The notes: generated by a model not told the origin, from the letters alone. DNA of 64,000 nt from Procambarus clarkii (GCF_040958095.1 NC_091230.1:6001213-6065212); one strand, 5' to 3'. Shown: positions 1 through 9,849, numbered from the stretch's first letter. Numbers and translations are program-made.

Positions 1-65
1 TGACTGTTAATATATATAACATTCTATACATAACTTGACTATATAATATACCTGAAAACTCCACA

Positions 66-151
66 CCCCAGAAGTGACTCGAACCCGGACTGCCAAGAGC
101 ACATTGCAACTGGTGTACATGGTGCCTTAAACCACTCGACCATCAGTGACC
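66..151 (-). repeat. tRNA-derived SINE head
   Basis: Read on the minus strand this stretch holds a good A-box-like sequence (about 122-140) and a B-box GGGTTCGAGTC (76-86), the internal promoter of RNA polymerase III. A clean tRNA cloverleaf with a matching acceptor stem is not obvious, so a SINE head or tRNA pseudogene is more likely than a working tRNA gene. No 3' body could be delimited. Confidence 0.55.
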
Positions 152-154
152 ATA

Positions 155-1050
155 AAAAAGGCAATGATAGTCGCCCGTATTTGATTTCGCTGTTTCCCTG
201 TAGTTAGCCGCCCCACCTGCTTGATCAGCACCGAAGTTTATGTAGGTGTCAGCCAGGGTGGATACACTTGTGTAGTCTTACACCAGCTGTCTGCCCTTCT
301 TCCAGGGATTTACTGTGATGTCATTTGGGAGAAGTGCGGGGTCCTCCGGGTTTAGGTCCATTAGGATGCAGGATTCTCTCTCTCCGCTGGGCACTCAGCT
401 GAGACTAGGCTCTTCTTGATGTCATTCACCTCGTTGTGTCTTGCATGACCGTTAGAGTTTCCACAGTGCAACTCATGCAGTCCATATTGGTCTACTTCCA
501 CCCTGTTGCAGGTACATTTATATTCAGGGTGAATATGGGAACCAACGTGGAGGGCCACTGCTACATAAAGGGATTCTGGATCTAGACGCGTGCCCATTGC
601 CGACATGGGTAGTGCAAGAAGAAAGTCTCCTGAATGGGAGGGCAAGCACCGTTTTGAGGCGGGCTTTCTCCTTGTCTGATGTTGCAGCGCTGAGCATGGC
701 ATCAGCGACATTTTCCACTAGTGGGTGGTCCCAGCTGGACTGTTTTGTTGTTGTTGTTAGATCTATGATGGGTGCTGGGGCTGCAAGAGCATCCCACTGA
801 TTTGAACATTCAGTGAAAGCAGGATCCTGTATCTCTGCTGAATCACACAGGGATTCTGGTATGATATCTCATAAAGTCGTACGATGCATCGCAGGAGGAA
901 AGGAAGGCTGGCAGAGCAATCTGTGAGGCTGTGCGGACACAAAGGATGCGAAATCTTACAGAGAGGGTTGCTTGCTCCCATTGAGAGTCGTTCAATAGGA
1001 AGTTCAGGATTTTTTCCAGCATGCACCTCAGAAGTGTCATACACAGTTAA
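155..1050 (-). pseudogene. Retroelement protein C-terminal remnant (RT tail and nuclease-like region)
   Basis: Several minus-strand frames read end to end as one protein broken by frameshifts and stops. From right to left: a piece containing VRTASQIALPAFLSS (about 843-1040), a piece with SWDHPLVENVADAML and SDKEKARLK (about 660-760), a piece with SGDFLLALPMSAMGTRLDP followed by CTCNRVEVDQYGLHELHCG (about 400-650), and a piece reading ITVNPWKKGRQL (about 300-350). This order resembles the region after the reverse transcriptase in a widespread class of invertebrate retroelements, where HC.CG, GLH.L.C and DGITV.PW.GR motifs occur. I recognise the pattern but cannot name the clade with certainty. 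The last block resembles a PD-(D/E)XK-type nuclease core, which is inference only. It is non-functional here. Confidence 0.5.
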
Positions 1051-1080
1051 TTTAGGGCTGCTGTAGGATGGAGAACACTT

Positions 1081-1397
1081 TTTGTGAGGTGATGCACTGA
1101 TCCACGGTAGTTTGTGAGGTGACGCACTGATCCATGGTAGTTTGTGAGGTGACGCACTGATCCACGGTAGTTTGTGAGGTGACGCACTGATCCACGGTAG
1201 TTTGTGAGGTGACGCACTAATCCACGGTAGTTTGTGAGGTGATGCACTGATCCACGGTAGTTTGTGAGGTGACGCACTGATCCACGGTAGTTTGTGAGGT
1301 GACGCACTGATCCACGGTAGTTTGTGAGGTGACGCACTGATCCACGGTAGTTTGTGAGGTGACGCACTGATCCACGGTAGTTTGTGAGGTGGCGCAC
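1081..1397. repeat. 30-bp minisatellite, left block
   Basis: About 10.5 near-identical 30-bp units beginning TTTGTGAGGTGACGCACTGA and ending TCCACGGTAG. The only changes are scattered single bases. The array stops inside a unit, right after GCGCAC, where an LTR begins. It resumes in the same phase at 2397-3236. The open minus-strand frame across it is a by-product of a stop-free 30-bp unit, not a gene. Confidence 0.97.
1393..1397. repeat. 5-bp target site duplication (left copy)
   Basis: CGCAC at 1393-1397 is repeated at 2397-2401, directly flanking the LTR. Removing the LTR and one CGCAC restores an uninterrupted 30-bp minisatellite unit. Confidence 0.85.
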
Positions 1398-2396
1398 TGT
1401 TATGGTATCGACACCGTCGCTGGAGTATAGAGTAGCGATGACAGCGCCATCTACAGGTCTGCACTCCAACTCCCCGGAATTTGGTGCAACTCGTGCAACA
1501 CCTTTTGTTGGTGGTGGCGTGGCAGCAGTGAATGGCTCCGGTTTCCTGCCTCAGTCAGAATGTGGGGTCGATGATGACCTCTGGTGGATGACGCATCAAG
1601 ATCAACGCCATCTAGGTTGTGGCTACAAGCATAATATCAATTCCCCGGTGGACGAGTGTTATCCCAGTGTACTATCCATCTGGCTAATGACGTTTTTATG
1701 TCCACAAAGGTGACATATGGAGGCGATTGAGCTGAGAAGGGCAGTTCCGCTTGGGCAGTCCACGACCTCTTAGCTTGGTCCTGTGAGAGGACTAAGTAGC
1801 CGCCGTCGATCCGAGCAGTGTGTATTAGCTGGTGATATATGCAGTGTTTTTACAGATCGACGTACCCGGGATTGGCCTGTAAGAGTTACGGAAGACAGTG
1901 ATGTGAAGTGCAGCTAGCAGGCTACTAGAGGCTTCTGCCAGAGTGTTATCTACCCCTATATGTGTTAGTTTGGGACCCCTGTCAGCGTGTTGCTTAAGCC
2001 CTTTGCCAGTGAGTATCTGGAGATCGAAGGTGGGGAGTAGGCACATCGTGATACAGTGTGGGATGACTGGCCCATGTAGGTGAGCTCGTCAGTGTTTGCC
2101 AGTACGAGTGGACAACGTGTAGCTGGAATATGGATTCACTGGGCTTGATGAACACTCTCATGTGCTGTGTTCTGCGTGAAAGAGACACCATTGTAAATAG
2201 GTGTAGTTATACTTTAATATTATAATATATATTGGAGAAGGAAACTGTGTGTTGCTTATTCCGCCCCTACCCCAATTTATTGCACTACTACTTCATACAG
2301 CCAGTTCTTGAGAGCTTACCACCGACTTGGGGTTGGATATAGTACAAGAGGTCATAACAGCAAGAACCCGGTTACTGGCCCAAAGTGGCCGTATTA
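1398..2396. mobile_element. Solo LTR inserted in the minisatellite
   Basis: This 999-bp segment starts TGTTATGG and ends CCGTATTA (probably a decayed CCATAACA). It aligns along its whole length, in inverted orientation, with 35549-36611. Shared stretches include GACGTACCCG around 1860, the GAACACT...GTGAAAGAG block around 2150-2190 and a C-rich tract at about 2263-2277 that corresponds to the poly-G of the other copy. Perfect 5-bp duplications flank it and no coding region is attached, so it is a solo LTR. The orientation of the parent element is unknown. A Ty3/gypsy-type origin is suggested only by the related LTR at 53756-54782, which touches a gag fragment. Confidence 0.85.
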
Positions 2397-3236
2397 CGCA
2401 CTGATCCACGGTAGTTTGTGAGGTGCTGCACTGATCCAAGAGTAGTTTGTGAGGTGATACGTTGATCCAAGGTAGTTTGTGAGTTGACGCACGGATCCAC
2501 GGTAGTTTGTGAGATGATACATTGATCCACGGGTAGTTTGTGAGTTGACGTACGGATCCACGGTAGTTTGTGAAGTGACGCACTGATCCACGGTAGTTTG
2601 TGAGGTGATACACAGATCCACGGTAGTTTGTGAAGCGACGCACGGATCCACGGTAGTTTGTGAGGTGATACACTGATCCACGGTAGTTTGTGAGGTGATA
2701 CACAGATCCACGGTAGTTTGTGAAGTGACGCACTGATCCACGGTAGTTTGTGAGGTGATACACTGATCCACGGGTAGTTTGTGAGGTGATGCACTGATCC
2801 ACGGGCAGTTTGTGAGGTGACGCACTGATCCACGGGTAGTTTGTGAGGTGATGCACTGATCCACGGGCAGTTTGTGATGTGACGCACTGATCCACGGGTA
2901 GTTTGTGAAGTGACGCACTGATCCACGGTAGTTTGTGAGGTGATACACTGATCCACGGGTAGTTTGTGAGGTGATGCACTGATCCACGGGCAGTTTGTGA
3001 GGTGACGCACTGATCCACGGGTAGTTTGTGAAGTGACGCACTGATCCACGGTAGTTTGTGAGGTGATACACTGATCCACGGGTAGTTTGTGAGGTGATGC
3101 ACTGATCCACGGGCAGTTTGTGAGGTGACGCACTGATCCACGGGTAGTTTGTGAGGTGATGCACTGATCCACGGGCAGTTTGTGATGTGACGCACTGATC
3201 CACGGGTAGTTTGTGAGGTGATACACTGATCCACGG
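2397..3236. repeat. 30-31-bp minisatellite, right block
   Basis: About 27 units of the same repeat as 1081-1397, more diverged: GACGCAC alternates with GATACAC or GATGCAC, and many units carry one extra G (CCACGGG instead of CCACGG), giving 31 bp. In the right half, 30- and 31-bp variants recur in a higher-order pattern of about four units. All three minus-strand frames are open across it, the expected artefact of such repeats. Confidence 0.96.
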
Positions 3237-3639
3237 TTATCCGGATCAATGGTCTCCGGATGAACAATTGTTTCTTTGTGTTATATTTTGTATTTCTCTT
3301 TAATTACATAAATTTATCTTTTAATTACAGTGTGATGAGTCAATGACTCTCAGTACTTGAAGACATTTGTTCAACACCTGGCACTGTTAAGTGTGTGTAA
3401 ACACTGCCTTACCAAACACCTGCAAACACGCAGACCGTCTCAACAGTACTAACAGGCCGACTCTCGGAGTGGTTAACTCTATAATGTTATCTGATGGGCA
3501 CTGTCTCATCTATTGTACACAAGTTCTATACGGAATTCCTCAAAGATAATGAAATATTTACGCTAAACATTATTCAGTATTTATCATGATCTTAAGAAAT
3601 ATTTCTTAAAAATACTTGACATTGGACCTGCGACAGTCA
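3237..3639. other. Unassigned intergenic stretch
   Basis: AT-rich sequence with no long frame, recognisable repeat or RNA signature that I can support. Confidence 0.5.
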
Positions 3640-3869
3640 CTGAAATCAAGAGAGCTGTGAGAGTATTTACCAGCCAGAGAAGAGTGGTCAAGTGTCTGTG
3701 GATCCCCTCCCATGATGGAATATGGAAATGAACGAGCAGATGTGCTGGCTGCTGAAGGCACTGATGGAGACCCTACTTAATACTTCATACAAAAGACTCT
3801 TCTACGGGTTATAGTTATCATCAGGCAACATCACCGTTACAAGGTAACTGAGGATAGGTGGATACAATA

Positions 3870-3963
3870 TTGTCTTCACCTGGGCTCTAGAAGACTCGAA
3901 CCGCGGACCCCACGCGTGTGAGGCTGAATCTCTGTCGACCGAGCTACTGAGTAGTCTTAATAA
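3870..3963 (-). repeat. tRNA-derived SINE, minus copy
   Basis: On the minus strand it reads TACTCAGTAGCTCGGTCGAC (A-box region), a CCTCACACGCG core, then CGGTTCGAGTC (B-box). It is about 90% identical to the plus-strand copy at 4107-4197, so the two can form a large hairpin. Confidence 0.7.
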
Positions 3964-4106
3964 GGTAAGATTTCAGACGTAGTATCCAACTGCCAATCTG
4001 GAATTTATATGACGTGAGCGTGGGTCAGTAATTGCTCTGAGCTTCAGTAGTAGTCAGGGTAAGTTGAAAATTCCAGTTAGGCAGCAGGATGCTGCTTCTG
4101 GAAACT

Positions 4107-4197
4107 TTCCTTATTAAGACTACTCAATAACTCGGTTGATGCAGCTTCGGCCTCACACGCGTAGGGTCCGCGGTTCGAGTCTTCTAGAGCCCAGGTG
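4107..4197 (+). repeat. tRNA-derived SINE, plus copy
   Basis: Same element as 3870-3963 in opposite orientation: CTTATTAAGACTACTC start, CCTCACACGCG core, B-box GGTTCGAGTC near 4171-4181 and a TTCTAGAGCCCAGGTGAA end. Short and tail-less. It may be an arm of a single foldback element rather than an independent insertion. Confidence 0.65.
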
Positions 4198-4670
4198 AAT
4201 GTCATGTTTATTTCCACGGAAGTGTGGATGACAATATATATGAAGATAGAAGAACAAACCAGTGAATCTGTACGATGGTACAACATGGTTGCAGCTGGCC
4301 ATCCCAATCATTATGGACGAAGAGGACGTGACCGGGGGAGAGAATCGGTAATAGCAAGAATCCGTCTTGGATACAAATATTCATGGAAATTTGGAATGGG
4401 AACAACAGTTGAGCAGCGGAGTTGCAGATTTTTGGTGAGAGTGACGAACACCGCCGTGACTACTACCTGAGAGAATGTGAACATCTAGGAGTCATTAGAA
4501 ATATGCGTACAATAATAAACCCCTCAGTGAGTCAGAAAAATACAATTTATTATATAAAGATACTGTTCTTAAAAGATTCCCCCATTTTGCACCCACAAGA
4601 TACCGTAAAATTTTAAGGGTTGACGAATGTTAATCATCTTGTTTAAGAAGCTGTTCACTCGAGACAATTA

Positions 4671-4795
4671 AGCAAGTCCCAGCTGTGTCTGGGACTTGCT
4701 TGCTGGACGGACCGAAACGTCGTCTTCCCTTATATTTCTAGTGTGTGGTTTGGTCAACATATTTCAGCCACGTTATTGTGACTTTATAACGTTAT
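4671..4795. other. Hairpin plus dispersed repeat segment
   Basis: A perfect 12-bp inverted repeat, AGCAAGTCCCAG (4671-4682) and CTGGGACTTGCT (4689-4700), has a 6-base loop. It is followed by GGACCGAAACGTCG and a block ending CTAGTGTGTGG...CAGCCACGTTATTGTGAC. That block recurs at 63181-63243, which marks it as a dispersed repeat. The CGAAACGTC string resembles the 3' half of a hammerhead ribozyme core, but no matching CUGANGA was found. Confidence 0.55.
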
Positions 4796-5387
4796 TGAAA
4801 CAAGACTAAGACAAGTTTGCTTCGCAGAGGCTCAAAACTGTCAAGGTAGATACAAATGGTGTCTGGGTACAAGTGACAGGATGAAGAACTCAGCGGGTTT
4901 TCTTCCTATTTGGGAGTGTTGTACATGTTGCTATGGCGGTATGTCCCCTCCCAGGATGAGTGGCGCTGAACAATAAACTCGCCCTTCGGGGCAAAACTTA
5001 AAATTTAAAAACTTAAAATGGGCAACCCAGGCACCCGTAGAATAATAATGCTGTGTGTACTCCAGTATTGCAGGAGAGAAACCTTAAGGTGGATGTGAGA
5101 GGCTTCAGAGGCTCACAAGTTCATCTCAATATTTAAAACAGACAAGAAGTTCTTTAAAGTCCAACTGGTTACGTCCGACCAGCCAGGAGCCACCGATCAT
5201 CCCAACACCTTCTCGTGATTCACTGTAATTTTGTGAATACATTTAAAAAAAAAATAGCAATTATATCTCTACAAACCTGTACGCTATATTGTTTTCACCG
5301 GCCGTAAGCTCTCCATAAACACTCGGGTTGATTTTGATCTAATGGTCTGATGATGTTGAAAATCCGTTGATAATCCCCTGTAATCCC
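4796..5387. other. Dispersed-repeat and unassigned sequence
   Basis: The piece around 4920-5015 (CCCAGGATGAGTGG...CAATAAACTCGCC) is related to 30565-30640, so it is another dispersed repeat. Nothing else recognisable. Confidence 0.4.
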
Positions 5388-5541
5388 TCATAATAACACA
5401 GCATGGTCTGAATACCGGGCAGTATTCAGACTACTGTGATCGCTGCAACCGGTTCTGGACGACCCAGAAGTGCCAAGTCTTGACAAATACTCTGAGGCAT
5501 GATGGACAGAAATAAATAAGCTGGGTGATATCATAACAGCT

Positions 5542-5544
<3 letters not shown>

Positions 5545-5625
<81 letters not shown>
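5545..5625. repeat. (TA)n microsatellite
   Basis: About 75 bp of pure TA immediately 3' of the Penelope pLTR of copy 1. Confidence 0.98.
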
Positions 5626-6006
5626 GTTTCATTGAATATGACCGCATATTCTGTATTTATTATTTTCTGGTTTAGGGCTTCTATCCCTCTAACTATTTTC
5701 TTAGCATCAGAGCTTAATTGAAATAGGAGTTCTCCAAAACTCATTTTCGTACTTTTAAGGTGAAGAAAAGAAGTGATTTACTATAGAGTGTATTACACTT
5801 ATTTGTATAATTTGCACGACGTTTCGAACCTCCATGGTTCATTCTCAAGTGAACAGATCTTACAATACTAGTTGATTTTATACCCGCATTAGGTCAGGTG
5901 ATAATACAATGAAGGTGAAAACATGGGGGGATACATAAGGGATAAACATAGGGGCTGCAGAAGGCTTATTGGCCCATACGAGGCATCTCCTATCTAAACA
6001 CAAAGA

Positions 6007-7941
6007 TTAATCCAGTGTAACTGGCCTGTTATGTTGGACGTTGTCTTCTGTGTTGGCATCGATATGTTCTTGTCTTGTCCTTACTCTCATGGTGGGTAGA
6101 GTAAATAGTTCCGTGATTTGGGTGTTCATGGTAGGTCGCTCTATTCTTATGTGAATTGCCTCAAGAATTTGTAATCTTCTTGAATCTTGGGTTTTGTCTA
6201 TTATGCAAGTATTCTTGTTCAACATTTCTCTTGTTAGAGTAATGTCATGGGCTTGTCTCATGTGATTCCTAGGGGCACCAGATTGAAGATGGCATGTCAA
6301 ACGCCTCGTCAGCTTGGTCGACGTCATACCTATGTACTTACATTGAAGGTTACATCCTTCGTGGGGGCAAGTGTACATGTATACAACGCTTGACTGCTGT
6401 AGAGGGTTCTCCGTCGGCTTCGGGCTGTTTTTGATAAGGAGTTCGGAAGTCTTCTTGGTTTTGTAGAATATTATCAGGTTTATGTTTTGGTTAAGAGTAG
6501 TGCTTTTTACTCCTTTACGGATTATTTCTTTCATTATTCTTTCCTCTTTTATATGTTCACTGTGCATGGTTGATTTGTAATATAATTTTATTGGGGGTGT
6601 TGTGGTTTCTGTTCTAGGTTCTGAATTATACCAACGGTCCAAGTGTCTTCTTATAGCAGCGTTTATTTCCGCGTTGCTATATCCGTTGTTCACCAATACC
6701 TGAGTTACTCTTTCAAACTCTCTACTCACGTTGCTCCATTCAGAGCAGTGGGTAAGCGCTCGACGAATATAAGCATTGAGAACACTGGCTTTGTATCTTT
6801 GGGGGCACTCACTTCTACCGTTCAGGCATAATCCTATGTTGGTGGGCTTGGTATATACGTTGGTGCTTAAAGAGGTTCCTGTTTTTGTTATTAGTACATC
6901 CAAGAATGGCAGACTGTTATTTTCACTATTTTCATGTGTAAATCGGAGTACTGACTCTCTCTCTAGGTGTCTTTTTAGGTCAATTAGTTCATCTGAGTCT
7001 TTTACTATTACGAATATGTCATCTACATAACGGCAGTATACAGTTGGTTTTTGTCTGCTACTGAAGACCCTATCTTCGATGGTTCCCATATAAAAATTAG
7101 CAAATAAAACTCCTAACGGGGAGCCCATTGCTACTCCGTCTATTTGTAAATACATGTCTCCTTGTGGACTGATGAAAGGGGCTTCTTTTGTACATGCTTC
7201 GAGAAGACTTTTCAAGTGTGGCTCAGGTATGTCTAATTTGGGGGTGCTCTCGTCTCTGTATACTCTGTCCAGTATCATTCCTATGGTTGTGTCGACTGGG
7301 ACGTTGGTAAAAAGGGATTCAACGTCCAGGGAAGCGATGATTCCATCGGGCTGGGTAGATTTGATCAATTCTAGGAAATCTGCTGATGATTGTAGACTAA
7401 ACTTACTTGGAGTGTATGGAGTTAGGAGTTCATTGAGTTTCTTTGCCAGGTGATAAGTTGGGGTTGGTATTTGGCTGATTATAGGGCGTAGTGGGTTACC
7501 TGGTTTATGCGTTTTAACATTGCCGTAGGCATATCCTAAGCCATAGTCGCCTTGAAGTTTATTGAAATGCACACTACCTTTCTTTGCGTTGATTGCTGTA
7601 ATTGTTTTGTTTACTTTCCGCTTAAGGTCTTCTACGGGGTTCCTCGTGATTCGTTGAAATTTGGAGTCGTCACTTAGGATGTCGCTAATTTTGTTCATGT
7701 ATTCATGGGTAGGAATCAATACATATGCTGCTGTTTTGTCGGCTTTTCTTATTGTTACGTCTTTCAGATTTTTTAGTTGTTTCGCTGCTTCTTTGAGTCG
7801 TGGGGTTAAGATTGTAGATGAATATGTTCCTCGTTTTTTCCCTGCTTCTGCAAGTAGTTCAGCTTGAAGTGTGTCAGTGGTGATGACTTTTTTGTTGTCT
7901 TCTAGCTTATGGATATCGTCCAGAAGCCTATAATCATATCG
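6007..7941 (-). CDS. Penelope RT with GIY-YIG endonuclease (5'-truncated)
   Basis: An uninterrupted 644-codon frame. It has no natural start: an in-frame TGA (7942-7944) lies in the junction filler, so the true N-terminus is missing. Visible motifs in order: N-terminal TIRKADKTAAYVLI, GNVKTHKPGNPLRPI, RT motif A IASLDVESLFTNV, motif B IDGVAMGSPLGVLFANFYMG, catalytic YCRYVDDIFVIV (about residues 302-312), then CPHEGCNLQCKYIGMT with RRLTCHL, the GIY-YIG nuclease with its associated cysteines (about residues 520-600). Penelope-type RTs copy element RNA into chromosomal DNA, and the nuclease nicks the target. RT and nuclease residues appear intact, making this the best preserved coding region of the window. 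Without the N-terminus and promoter it is unlikely to act alone. Confidence 0.9.
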   Translation of the reverse strand, partial: RYDYRLLDDIHKLEDNKKVITTDTLQAELLAEAGKKRGTYSSTILTPRLKEAAKQLKNLKDVTIRKADKTAAYVLIPTHEYMNKISDILSDDSKFQRITRNPVEDLKRKVNKTITAINAKKGSVHFNKLQGDYGLGYAYGNVKTHKPGNPLRPIISQIPTPTYHLAKKLNELLTPYTPSKFSLQSSADFLELIKSTQPDGIIASLDVESLFTNVPVDTTIGMILDRVYRDESTPKLDIPEPHLKSLLEACTKEAPFISPQGDMYLQIDGVAMGSPLGVLFANFYMGTIEDRVFSSRQKPTVYCRYVDDIFVIVKDSDELIDLKRHLERESVLRFTHENSENNSLPFLDVLITKTGTSLSTNVYTKPTNIGLCLNGRSECPQRYKASVLNAYIRRALTHCSEWSNVSREFERVTQVLVNNGYSNAEINAAIRRHLDRWYNSEPRTETTTPPIKLYYKSTMHSEHIKEERIMKEIIRKGVKSTTLNQNINLIIFYKTKKTSELLIKNSPKPTENPLQQSSVVYMYTCPHEGCNLQCKYIGMTSTKLTRRLTCHLQSGAPRNHMRQAHDITLTREMLNKNTCIIDKTQDSRRLQILEAIHIRIERPTMNTQITELFTLPTMRVRTRQEHIDANTEDNVQHNRPVTLD

Positions 7942-7960
7942 TCATATAGGATATCGTCCT
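7942..7960. other. Head-to-head junction with filler
   Basis: Between the two Penelope copies is a short filler (CATATCGTCATATAGGATAT) containing echoes of neighbouring bases (ATATCGTCC and TATAATCA occur on both sides). That pattern is typical of template switching or end joining with templated insertion. Confidence 0.7.
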
Positions 7961-9436
7961 ATAATCAGCCAAATACCAACCCCAACTTATCACCTGGCAA
8001 AGAAACTCAATGAACTCCTAACTCCATACACTCCAAGTAAGTTTAGTCTACAATCATCAGCAGATTTCCTAGAATTGATCAAATCTACCCAGCCCGATGG
8101 AATCATCGCTTCCCTGGACGTTGAACCCCTTTTTACCAACGTCCCAGTCGACACAACCATAGGAATGATACTGGACAGAGTATACAGAGACGAGAGCACC
8201 CCCAAATTAGACATACCTGAGCCACACTTGAAAAGTCTTCTCGAAGCATGTACAAAAGAAGCCCCTTTCATCAGTCCACAAGGAGACATGTATTTACAAA
8301 TAGACGGAGTAGCAATGGGCTCCCCCTTAGGAGTTTTATTTGCTAATTTTTATATGGGAACCATCGAAGATAGGGTCTTCAGTAGCAGACAAAAACCAAC
8401 TGTATACTGCCGTTATGTAGATGACATATTCGTAATAGTAAAAGACTCAGATGAACTAATTGACCTAAAAAGACACCTAGAGAGAGAGTCAGTACTCCGA
8501 TTTACACATGAAAATAGTGAAAATAACAGTCTGCCATTCTTGGATGTACTAATAACAAAAACAGGAACCTCTTTAAGCACCAACGTATATACCAAGCCCA
8601 CCAACATAGGATTATGCCTGAACGGTAGAAGTGAGTGCCCCCAAAGATACAAAGCCAGTGTTCTCAATGCTTATATTCGTCGAGCGCTTACCCACTGCTC
8701 TGAATGGAGCAACGTGAGTAGAGAGTTTGAAAGAGTAACTCAGGTATTGGTGAACAACGGCTATAGCAACGCGGAAATAAACGCTGCTATAAGAAGACAC
8801 TTGGACCGTTGGTATAATTCAGAACCTAGAACAGAAACCACAACACCCCCAATAAAATTATATTACAAATCAACCATGCACAGTGAACATGTAAAAGAGG
8901 AAAGAATAATGAAAGAAATAATCCGTAAAGGAGTAAAAAGCACTACTCCTAACCAAAACATAAACCTGATAATATTCTACAAAACCAAGAAGACTTCCAA
9001 ACTCCTTATCAAAAACAGCCCGAAGCCGACGGAGAACCCTCTACAGCAGTGAAGCGTTGTATACATGTACACTTGCCCCCACGAAGGATGTAACCTTCAA
9101 TGTAAGTACATAGGTATGACGTCGACCAAGCTGACGAGGCGTTTGACATGCCATCTTCAATCTGGTGCCCCTAGGAATCACATGAGACAAGCCCATGACA
9201 TTACTCTAACAAGAGAAATGTTGAACAAGAATACTTGCATAATAGACAAAACCCAAGATTCAAGAAGATTACAAATTCTTAAGGCAATTCACATAAGAAT
9301 AGAGCGACCTACCATGAACACCCAAATCACGGAACTATTTACTCTACCCACCATGAGAGTAAGGACAAGACATGAACATATCGATGCCAACACAGAAGAC
9401 AACGTCCAACATAACAGGCCAATTACACTGGATTAA
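7961..9436 (+). pseudogene. Penelope RT/GIY-YIG with one nonsense codon
   Basis: Same frame as the CDS of copy 1 from ISQIPTPT onward. RT motifs LDVEPLFTNV, VAMGSPLG and RYVDDIFVIV are present. A single C-to-G change turns TCA into TGA at 9050-9052, between RT and GIY-YIG. The frame then continues unbroken through MYTCPHEGCNLQCKYIG to a TAA at 9434-9436. A product ending at the stop would have RT but no endonuclease. There is no start codon, since the 5' end is at the junction. Confidence 0.88.
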
Positions 9437-9590
9437 TCTTTGTGTTTAGATAGGAGATGCCTCGTATGGGCCAATAAGCCTTCTGCAGCCCCTATGTTTA
9501 TCCCTTATGTATCCCCCCATGTTTTCACCTTCATTGTATTATCACCTGACCTAATGCGGGTATAAAATCAACTAGTATTGTAAGATCTGT

Positions 9591-9630
9591 TCACTTGAGA
9601 ATGAACCATGGAAGTTCGAAACGTCGTGCA
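9591..9630 (+). ncRNA. Candidate hammerhead-like motif in Penelope pLTR
   Basis: A short hairpin-forming stretch, TGAACC/GGAAGTTC, is followed by GAAACGTC and GTG, with CAC just upstream of the TTGAGAATGA stretch. GAAAC-GUC matches the 3' half of the hammerhead core, and CAC/GTG could form stem I. Hammerhead ribozymes, including small variants, are established features of Penelope pLTRs. The expected CUGANGA is not present in canonical form, so activity is doubtful. The same segment occurs in copy 1 (about 5826-5865) and copy 3 (about 32055-32095). Confidence 0.35.
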
Positions 9631-9849
9631 AATTATACAAATAAGTGTAATACACTCTATAGTAAATCACTTCTTTTCTTCACCTTAAAAGTACGAAAAT
9701 GAGTTTTGGAGAACTCCTATTTCAATTAAGCTCTGATGCTAAGAAAATAGTTAGAGGGATAGAAGCCCTAAACCAGAAAATAATAAATACAGAATATGCG
9801 GTCATATTCAATGAAACATGTTTGAAAGAAAACCTGCTGCCAGTATACA

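Larger units (their letters stand above)
3640..4620 (+). pseudogene. I-clade LINE, RNase H and C-terminal remnant
   Basis: Two plus-strand blocks belong to one LINE. At about 3690-3770 the sequence reads KCLWIPSHDGI and, one frame over, GNERADVLAAEG, the hallmark end of the RNase H domain that I-clade LINEs carry after their RT. At about 4250-4500 it reads YNMVAAGHPNHYGRRGRDRG, then VIARIRLGYKYSWKFGM, CRF and SDEHRRDYYLRECEHL, the conserved Cys/His-containing C-terminus of this group. Frameshifts and stops interrupt both. A pair of inverted SINE heads (about 3870-4197) lies between them, so the LINE was already present when those arrived. The RT itself is missing. Confidence 0.7.
5388..7960 (-). 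mobile_element. Penelope-like element, copy 1
   Basis: Reading leftwards: a partial RT/GIY-YIG frame (7941 to 6007), a non-coding region, then a frame starting MSFGELLFQLSSDAKKIV (5744 leftwards) that runs into a (TA)n tract at 5545-5619. Penelope-like elements carry a pLTR that contains the start of the next ORF, and the MSFGELL frame fits that role. Positions 5388-9950 form a giant inverted repeat with copy 2, the arms sharing at least 95% identity by eye. The 5' part is lost at the junction near 7942-7960. Confidence 0.88.

Noticed and set aside
1081..3236. CRISPR-like array (30-bp repeats)
   Set aside because: Units are directly abutting with no unique spacers, and the sequence is eukaryotic.
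2293..3267. A 324-residue His/Thr-rich repetitive protein
   Set aside because: Translation of the 30-bp array, with all three minus frames open.
7154..7453. Plus-strand frames opposite the Penelope CDS, mirrored at 7990-8289
   Set aside because: Antisense shadows that appear identically in both arms of the inverted pair.
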